Of a DNA stretch of 64,000 nucleotides, positions 58,740-64,000 are shown piece after piece (the first letter of the stretch is position 1; every line of letters starts with the position of its first letter). Origin of the DNA: Castor canadensis (lineage: Eukaryota > Chordata > Mammalia > Rodentia > Castoridae); contig NC_133405.1 of the NCBI RefSeq assembly GCF_047511655.1, positions 90,803,046 to 90,867,045 on the forward strand, written 5' to 3'. The position numbers and the translations under genes are program-made. Under the pieces are notes generated by a model. That model saw only the letters and a program-made list of their open reading frames with translations. It did not search any database and was not told where the DNA came from.

Positions 58740-59400
58740 GATCAAGACGTGAAAAAGGAAAAGCCAGCAGGAGAGTAATATATAAGTACTGGAAGGAAAA
58801 AGGAGAATGAGTAGGGGAAGGAGCTTGCTATAAACGGGTGCGGGGTGAAAGAAGCCAGTGATAGGAAAGAAATCTGTGGTAGAGGGAATTCCCCAGTCTC
58901 AGAAAGATCGAAGAAGATCCCGGATAAAGGAGAGGTGACCAGGGGTCAGGAAGTTAAAAGGAACACAAGATTCAAGAGGGGGTAGTGGATGCGGGGCTCC
59001 CATCTCAGAGAAGAGAGGACCTAGTGATGCGATCAGAACCATAGCAGTCAGACGCATCTTTCAGACAATAAGCTTTGGCGCTGAATTCTTATCCTTTTCG
59101 CCCCACTTTAAGGCAAGAAGAAAAGCTTCCCAGGAGTGTACAGGAGCTCTTTTCCGAGAACTACCCGTCACCTTCTTTATACTCACCTTGACGAAGAGAC
59201 CGCAACTACGATGGCGTGACCGAAAATGCTATCTTCTTTTGTTTGGCAGAAGCTTTAGCTTCTGCAGCCACCACCCAGTCCTCTACTCCAGACAACTTCC
59301 TGTGCCTCTTTATGGAGCTCCGCAATGCTTTGACTCATTGGCTCCCTCACCGGAACCTTGGGAGTGACGTAACCTCGCTGGGAAACAGAATCAATTAGTA
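58740..59400 (-). promoter_or_regulatory. CpG-enriched promoter-like region
   Basis: CpGs are frequent here and rare in the rest of the window. Near the upper edge (minus-sense upstream) are 'tgacgtaa' (CRE-like, 59,365-59,372), 'attgg' (inverted CCAAT box, about 59,337-59,341) and 'cttcctg' (ETS-like, about 59,296-59,302). On the plus strand 'gatggcg' (about 59,210) is YY1-like. Together with the splice donor at 59,187 they fit a TATA-less promoter firing on the minus strand; firing in both directions is possible. No known gene is recognised. Confidence 0.6.
59187..59300 (-). other. Candidate non-coding first exon ending at a consensus splice donor
   Basis: On the minus strand 'cgtcaag' is followed by 'gtgagtataaag', a near-perfect 5' splice site; the last exon base is 59,187. 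Upstream of it no reading frame continues from an ATG through the donor, so this would be 5' UTR. The start (about 59,300) is a guess from the position of the CCAAT and ETS motifs. The downstream exons would lie at lower coordinates or outside the window. Confidence 0.5.
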
Positions 59401-60096
59401 ACATTTTACAAATCCTACCTCTAGTCATCTCAGGAACTGCAGTACATTTGCCAAACCGTGTGTGTACAATTTGTCACCTATCCTTGATTCGCCTTACAAA
59501 TATCTCCCATCACCTTAGTCACTTAACTCAGGCCTAATTATTTCTGCCTGGGGTGTCTATAGTTACTTATTTACCATACTGATTTCTGTTTACCAGCATA
59601 CTGTTTTGAAAAAAAGTCAGTTTTATTAGTGGCATACTTTGATTTCAAGCTCTTTTTTAACAATCTTAAATTTTAAATCGTTTTCATCTTGGAATGGTTT
59701 CCAGAAGTACCATACTCAAATTTCCAAATAGAGGTCAACTCGTGCTTTCTAAAAGCATTCTAGTATATATTCATACTTGCCACCAAAAAGAAAGAAAACA
59801 AAAATGGGGGGAAAGTTTCAATAAGAATAATCCTTACTCTGATTAAAGTCCTTCAGAACAGGCTCAATATTAAATTACTTATTGCCACTATCCCTCCTCA
59901 CCACCCACGCACACAGAAAGCTCTTTTGAGCTCCAAAATCTATACCACAATTTTCCTCTTTTTTGATTATTTCCAGTCAGTTCACAAGTATATACTGAGC
60001 ACCTACCATGTTCTAAACACTATGGTACACCCAAAGGATGGGAGCCCATAGCCTAGGGGATAAAGGTGACATGTAAACATAAAAGAGCCGGCCATA
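59401..60096. other. Unassigned DNA with an L2/MIR-like scrap
   Basis: 59,975-60,035 ('tatactgagcacctaccatg') is an L2/MIR-type 3' end; nothing else recognised. Confidence 0.4.
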
Positions 60097-60283
60097 ATCG
60101 CTTCTCCACCTTTTGGCTAAGATCAAGTATAGTATCTGTTCTTATCAGTTTAATAACTGATATGTCATCTATCTGAGGGCAATATATTAAATGGATTTTT
60201 GGAGCAGAGAGGTAGAATATGAGCTCACTCTGTCCACTCCACACATGGACCTAGTATTGTAATTCCTCCAGAAATGATGCGCC
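60097..60283 (+). ncRNA. U2 snRNA-like sequence, full length but diverged (probable pseudogene)
   Basis: U2 base-pairs with the intron branch point in the spliceosome. The match covers the whole 187-nt RNA from 'atcgcttctc' to 'gatgcgcc', including 'ttttggctaagatcaagt' and the Sm-site region 'aaatggatttttggag'. By eye about 25 of 187 positions differ from the mammalian sequence as I remember it. One change hits the branch-point-pairing GUAGUA element (first G to A). Most changes are in the 3' half. I see no proximal element upstream. No A tail follows, so it may be a truncated-free DNA-level or retro copy; function is unlikely. Confidence 0.85.
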
Positions 60284-60307
60284 CTTTCTTAAAATTACGG
60301 TTGCTAA

Positions 60308-60525
60308 ACCGGGCTACTGTGGCTTATGCCTGTAATCCTAGCTTCTCAGGAGGCAGAGATCAGGAGGATTGTGGTTGGAAGCCAGCCCTGGCAAATAGTT
60401 CCCAAGACCCTACCTCGAAAATAACCAACACCGAAAAGGCTGATTGAGTGGCTCAAGTGGTAGAGCATCTGCCCAGCAAGCATGAGGCCCTGAGTTCAAA
60501 CCCCAGTACCACGAAGAAAAAGAGT
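60308..60525 (+). mobile_element. Composite SINE (B1 + ID)
   Basis: 'actgtggcttatgcctgtaa' and 'ggctcaagtggtagagcatc' to 'gagttcaaaccccagtacca'. Confidence 0.9.
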
Positions 60526-60534
60526 CTACAATAA

Positions 60535-60830
60535 AATAAGTGTTTATTAATGTTTGTTGAACAGATAAGCAAGCAAAATGTAGTCAGGACAATGATGGGG
60601 ACCAGCATAAGGTTCTTATTTATGCTGGTATTTTTATAATTCAACAATTTGAGTCATATTTTGTCATTCAACCAACATATTTTGAACACCCACTCAATTT
60701 GAGGTTCTATTACTGATGCTGGTTATTCAAAAAGGAGTATGATACAGTCCTAGGTTTTAAGACTCTCCATCCAGTGGGGGACCAAACACATGAACAACTA
60801 ACAGCATTATAATATGATAAGAATGATTAG
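60535..60830 (+). mobile_element. L2-type fragment
   Basis: 'catattttgaacacccactc', 'ggttctattactgatgctgg' and 'agtcctaggttttaagactc' follow the L2 3' order. Confidence 0.55.
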
Positions 60831-61377
60831 TAAAGAGGAGACGATGAAGGAACAATGACTATGTCATTGACTGATGAAACTTATAAACTTAAAAGAGACA
60901 TTATCTCCTACAGCATTCTCCATAAAAGACTTACTTAATGTTTAATAAGTGGTTGAATGGATGTATGAAAGGGACAAATGACAATGGAGATGAAGTACAG
61001 TATGAAAGAAGCAGAGATGCAAGATGAGACTGAAGATGAAGGAAGCCAGAAAGGAGAGGTATTTCTGTCCTTACAGAAATTACATTCTTGTATATATACG
61101 TTGTATAATTGATTTTTTTAAAGAAAATACATGCTAAAGGTGAGAAAGGCTACAAAGAAATAAAGCAGGTACATAAGATAGCAATGTACATGAGTGGGGC
61201 ACATGGGGTTATCATTCTAGGAGAACTCTAGGAAACAGTGATGTATGAGCAACATTTATGGACTTCATCCACTTCTCTCTCAGATCCTCTATACTTATTA
61301 CTTATTTCAGATCCTTTTTAATTCTATCCCAACTTGCAACTTCTTAACATTATATACAAAAGCTTTGGTCATGTAAA
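60831..61377. other. Unassigned DNA
   Basis: Nothing recognised. Confidence 0.35.
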
Positions 61378-61505
61378 TCTCTATCTCTTTCTTCTTCTTT
61401 CTTCCCCCTCTTCTCTTTCTTCTCTTCCCCATCCTCCCTTCTCTCTTCTCCCCTCTTCTCCTCCTCCTCTTCCTTCTCTTCTCTTCCCTATCTAGCTCTT
61501 TCTCT
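61378..61505. repeat. CT-rich low-complexity tract
   Basis: TTC/CTC runs of irregular unit length; its reverse strand gives an Arg/Lys/Glu-rich spurious frame. Confidence 0.9.
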
Positions 61506-61590
61506 CTTCTTTGGTGGAACTGATGTTTTGAACTCAGGACTTCATACTTGCAAAGCAGACACTCTACCACTTGAGTCACTATCTCTATAT
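61506..61590 (-). mobile_element. ID-like SINE, minus strand
   Basis: 'ttctttggtggaactgatgt' to 'ctaccacttgagtcactatc'; its A tail merges into the purine tract. Confidence 0.75.
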
Positions 61591-61717
61591 CTCTCACCAC
61601 CCATTGTCTTCTATTCTGTCTCATGAACTTATAATTTGGAAAGTGCAATGAGATTTCAAATCTCTGTGCTTTTGCACCCTGTTAATTATTACTCACATTT
61701 CAAAGGTCAGCTCTTTC

Positions 61718-61935
61718 ATGAAGGCTTTTTTTTTTTTTGGTGGGACTAGGGTTTGAACTCAGGGCTTAGTGCTTGGTTGTACTCTACCACTTGAGCCACA
61801 GCTCCAGTCCTTTTTGAGATTGGGGTTTCCAAGCTGTTTGCCCAGGCTGCCCTCCAATGGCTGACCTTGAACTTCTATCCTCCTGATCTCAGTCCTAAGT
61901 AGCTAGGATTACAGGCATGAGCCACCAGGCTCTTC
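61718..61935 (-). mobile_element. Composite SINE, minus strand
   Basis: T11 start, 'gggtttgaactcagggctta', then 'ggattacaggcatgagccac'. It splits an L2-like sequence (61,650-61,717 and 61,936-62,040). Confidence 0.85.
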
Positions 61936-62234
61936 TTTCACTTCTTAACTCAAACAAAACAATTGTTTGTCTTCTCTCCTTCTACCATTGTATCTTACTC
62001 TTATCAGTTTCTTTCATTCATATTGTTTGATTAACTACTGTACAGTTATCATTATTTGGGGCAGTAAAGATCTACCTATAAACAAAGAAGCGAAAAAATT
62101 CTTCCACTTTTGGAATTTACATTCTAGTGTAGAAAATAAGGAATAAACAAAATAACATAAGAAATATGGAATCTGGAAGGTGAATATAGTGCAAATACTG
62201 TATACACATGTATGTGAATGGAAAATGATACCTG

Positions 62235-62375
62235 TTGAAACTACTCCAGGAATGGGGTGGGAATGAAGGAGAATGATGGAGGGAGTAACTATGATATATA
62301 CAATATATTATAAAAACTGTTGTAAATGCCACAATGTACCCCTAGCCAGCACAACAATAAAAAAAATGAAAAAAA
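62235..62375 (+). mobile_element. LINE-1 3' end fragment
   Basis: 'aaggagaatgatggagggag' to 'cagcacaacaataaaaaaaa'. Confidence 0.8.
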
Positions 62376-62911
62376 ATTATGGAACTTACAAGGTGTCTAT
62401 TAGAATCACTAGGAGATCTTTTGTCTTTCAATACCAATGCTTGGTTCCCATCCCAGCCAAAATGAACCTAAAGTTCTATGGATAAGGTTATATATATATA
62501 CATTTTTTTTAAATTGTGTCTGGTGCATAGAGATTGAGAACTACTGCCCTGTAGTCTGCACCAATCTCAGAAAGACAGTCTGAAAAGCTAGAATAAATGA
62601 AAAATAAACAAAATGATGAGCATGTCTGCCAACAAATATGGCATGTATAAAACAAATATGGCATGTATAAAATCATAATAATTAGTACTTATTTCTGAGG
62701 TGAAAGAAAAAGATTCAAATATTATGAGCAAAAATATTTTGTATCCCAGGAAGAGGTGAAGATTGGAATTAAATAGCTCAGAAGTGAGGCTAAGATATTT
62801 CTGAAGTTCAGACATTGTTAAATTAAAATAATAGTAATAAGTGTTCAAGAGTAATAACTAAAATAATACAAGCACAGTAAGGAAAAACACATAAATTCAA
62901 ACCAGTAGAGA
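62376..62911. other. Unassigned AT-rich DNA with a 20-bp tandem duplication
   Basis: 'aacaaatatggcatgtataa' occurs twice without a break at 62,631-62,650 and 62,651-62,670. Nothing else recognised. Confidence 0.5.
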
Positions 62912-63064
62912 GAGAAAATGAATAAGATAAAAATTTCAATCAGCGAAAAAAAGAAGCACATACCTATGTAAACAGAAAGACATATGGATTGCTGGTTAGT
63001 ATTTGCCTCTGGTAAGTCCCCTGTGATGAAAAGCAGGGGAGAGAAGGATCTCAAAGTTTGAGGA
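62912..63064. repeat. Left arm of a large inverted repeat
   Basis: About 153 bp; its reverse complement matches 63,296-63,446 with about four substitutions and a 2-bp gap. It is not part of a SINE, L1 or other repeat I recognise. Confidence 0.92.
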
Positions 63065-63295
63065 AATTTACTAATAACTATCCTGTTCTTCAGTTGAAAG
63101 ATGGTTCAGGAAGGTTTATTATACTATTGTTTTATAATTCAAAAATATATTACATGAATTATTTTTTGTATCATACATTAGAGTGGAAAGATAAAGAATA
63201 ATTTTAAAAATAAATAACTACCAAAAAAGATACAGAAATGAAGTATAATAAAATCTTTCCATCTTATACCTGACTCCTATCTACCTTGTTCTGTC

Positions 63296-63446
63296 TCCTC
63301 AAACTGAGATCCTTCTCTCCCCTGCTTTTCATCACAGGGGACTTGCCAGAGGCAAATACTAACCAGCAATCCATATGTCTTTCTGTTTACATAGGTATGT
63401 GCTTCTTTTTTTTACTGAATGAAATTTTTATCTTATTCATTTTCTC
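63296..63446. repeat. Right arm of a large inverted repeat
   Basis: About 151 bp, reverse complement of 62,912-63,064. The 231-bp loop between them is AT-rich and unassigned. Confidence 0.92.
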
Positions 63447-63659
63447 ATAAACAGCATACTATTTTTTATTTTATTCTTTCAACGATATTTTATACATATG
63501 TATAACACATGTATGTATTACATAATTGTTATGCATAATATAATTAATGTTTATAAAGAATTTCATATTTTACCAAATCATAGGATATGACACAAACTTA
63601 TTTTATAGTATGTGTTCATTTCACATTAATACTTAAAGAAATTTCTCATTTCTTTAAAT

Positions 63660-64000
63660 TAACTTACAGTAAATGACTTTTTGACATGTACACTTCTGTG
63701 AGCATCAGTGTATAAGCAGATTCACGTAAACACACTACAGTCAAGATATAGAGCAGTCTCAGAACTCCCAAAAGTCCCATGCTATACTGTTTTAGCCACA
63801 CAGTCCTCCCTGCCCCTAATCACTGGCAAAGATTGATCTGTTCTATGCAAATCTACTTTGTTGTTTCTAAATGTCATACAAATTGAACAACACAGTATGT
63901 AACCTTTAAAGACAGGCTTCTTTTACCCAGGATAATGCCTGTGAGATTCATTCAAGTTGCTGAATGTATTAATCATTCATTATTTTTTAATTTCTGAATA
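63660..64000 (-). mobile_element. L1M-type fragment, minus strand
   Basis: 'acacactacagtcaagatat', 'tcttttacccaggataatgc' and 'attcattcaagttgctgaat' are reverse L1M 3' phrases; it runs off the window. Confidence 0.6.

Noticed and set aside
59216..59398. 60-codon plus-strand open frame in the promoter region
   Set aside because: Overlaps the promoter motifs and the candidate minus-strand exon; starts at a non-optimal codon and has no domain.
61307..61648. 113-codon minus-strand open frame rich in Arg, Lys and Glu
   Set aside because: Product of the CT-rich tract and the neighbouring SINE.

Overview
This is a stretch of nuclear DNA from a mammal, most likely a rodent. It is AT-rich, has few CpGs and is built mainly of interspersed repeats. 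The recurrent short element has a 7SL/B1-like left half and a tRNA-derived ID-like right half ending in 'gagttcaaaccccagtac', followed by A-rich tails. I associate this SINE type with beaver-like (castorimorph) rodents; that assignment is from memory and is not proven here. There are no bacterial features (operons, ribosome binding sites, CRISPR) and no intact protein-coding host gene.

Layout. 1-1.04 kb is a G-poor decayed simple-sequence tract. 1.6-3.7 kb is the 3' half of a LINE-1 on the minus strand. 5.4-7.1 kb is an old plus-strand L1, followed by a CA tract and an AT palindrome. 10.8-12.3 kb holds the ruined last exon of a C2H2 zinc-finger gene (minus strand), split by a short L1 insertion with a 13-bp target duplication. 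12.9-17.0 kb is L1, SINE and MIR material.

19,259-27,335 is the main landmark: an almost full-length class I (gammaretrovirus-like) endogenous retrovirus with a matching 5-bp target duplication (AATAT). It has a His-tRNA-like primer binding site and remains of gag, protease, pol (RT, RNase H, integrase) and env, then a polypurine tract and a complete 304-bp 3' LTR. Its 5' LTR has lost about 186 bp, including the TATA box, poly(A) signal and U5. Every reading frame is interrupted by stops or frameshifts, so it is a dead provirus. It sits inside an older LTR-like element that was also broken by other LTR-like insertions (27.3-29.7 kb); a second, opposite-strand copy of that older element lies at 31.96-32.44 kb.

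30-58 kb is nested L1, SINE, MER2 DNA-transposon, MIR/L2-like and MaLR-like debris. Around 58.74-59.40 kb CpG density rises, and CRE, CCAAT and ETS-type motifs sit next to a good minus-strand splice donor. This looks like the promoter and non-coding first exon of a minus-strand gene whose remaining exons I cannot identify. A full-length but diverged U2 snRNA-like sequence lies at 60,097-60,283. Near the right end, two arms of about 150 bp, roughly 97% identical, form an inverted repeat around a 231-bp loop (62,912-63,446). It is the most unusual structure in the window that known repeats do not explain.

I see no convincing new biological system. The items most worth checking are the inverted repeat, the orphan promoter, the provirus boundaries and the nested insertion history.
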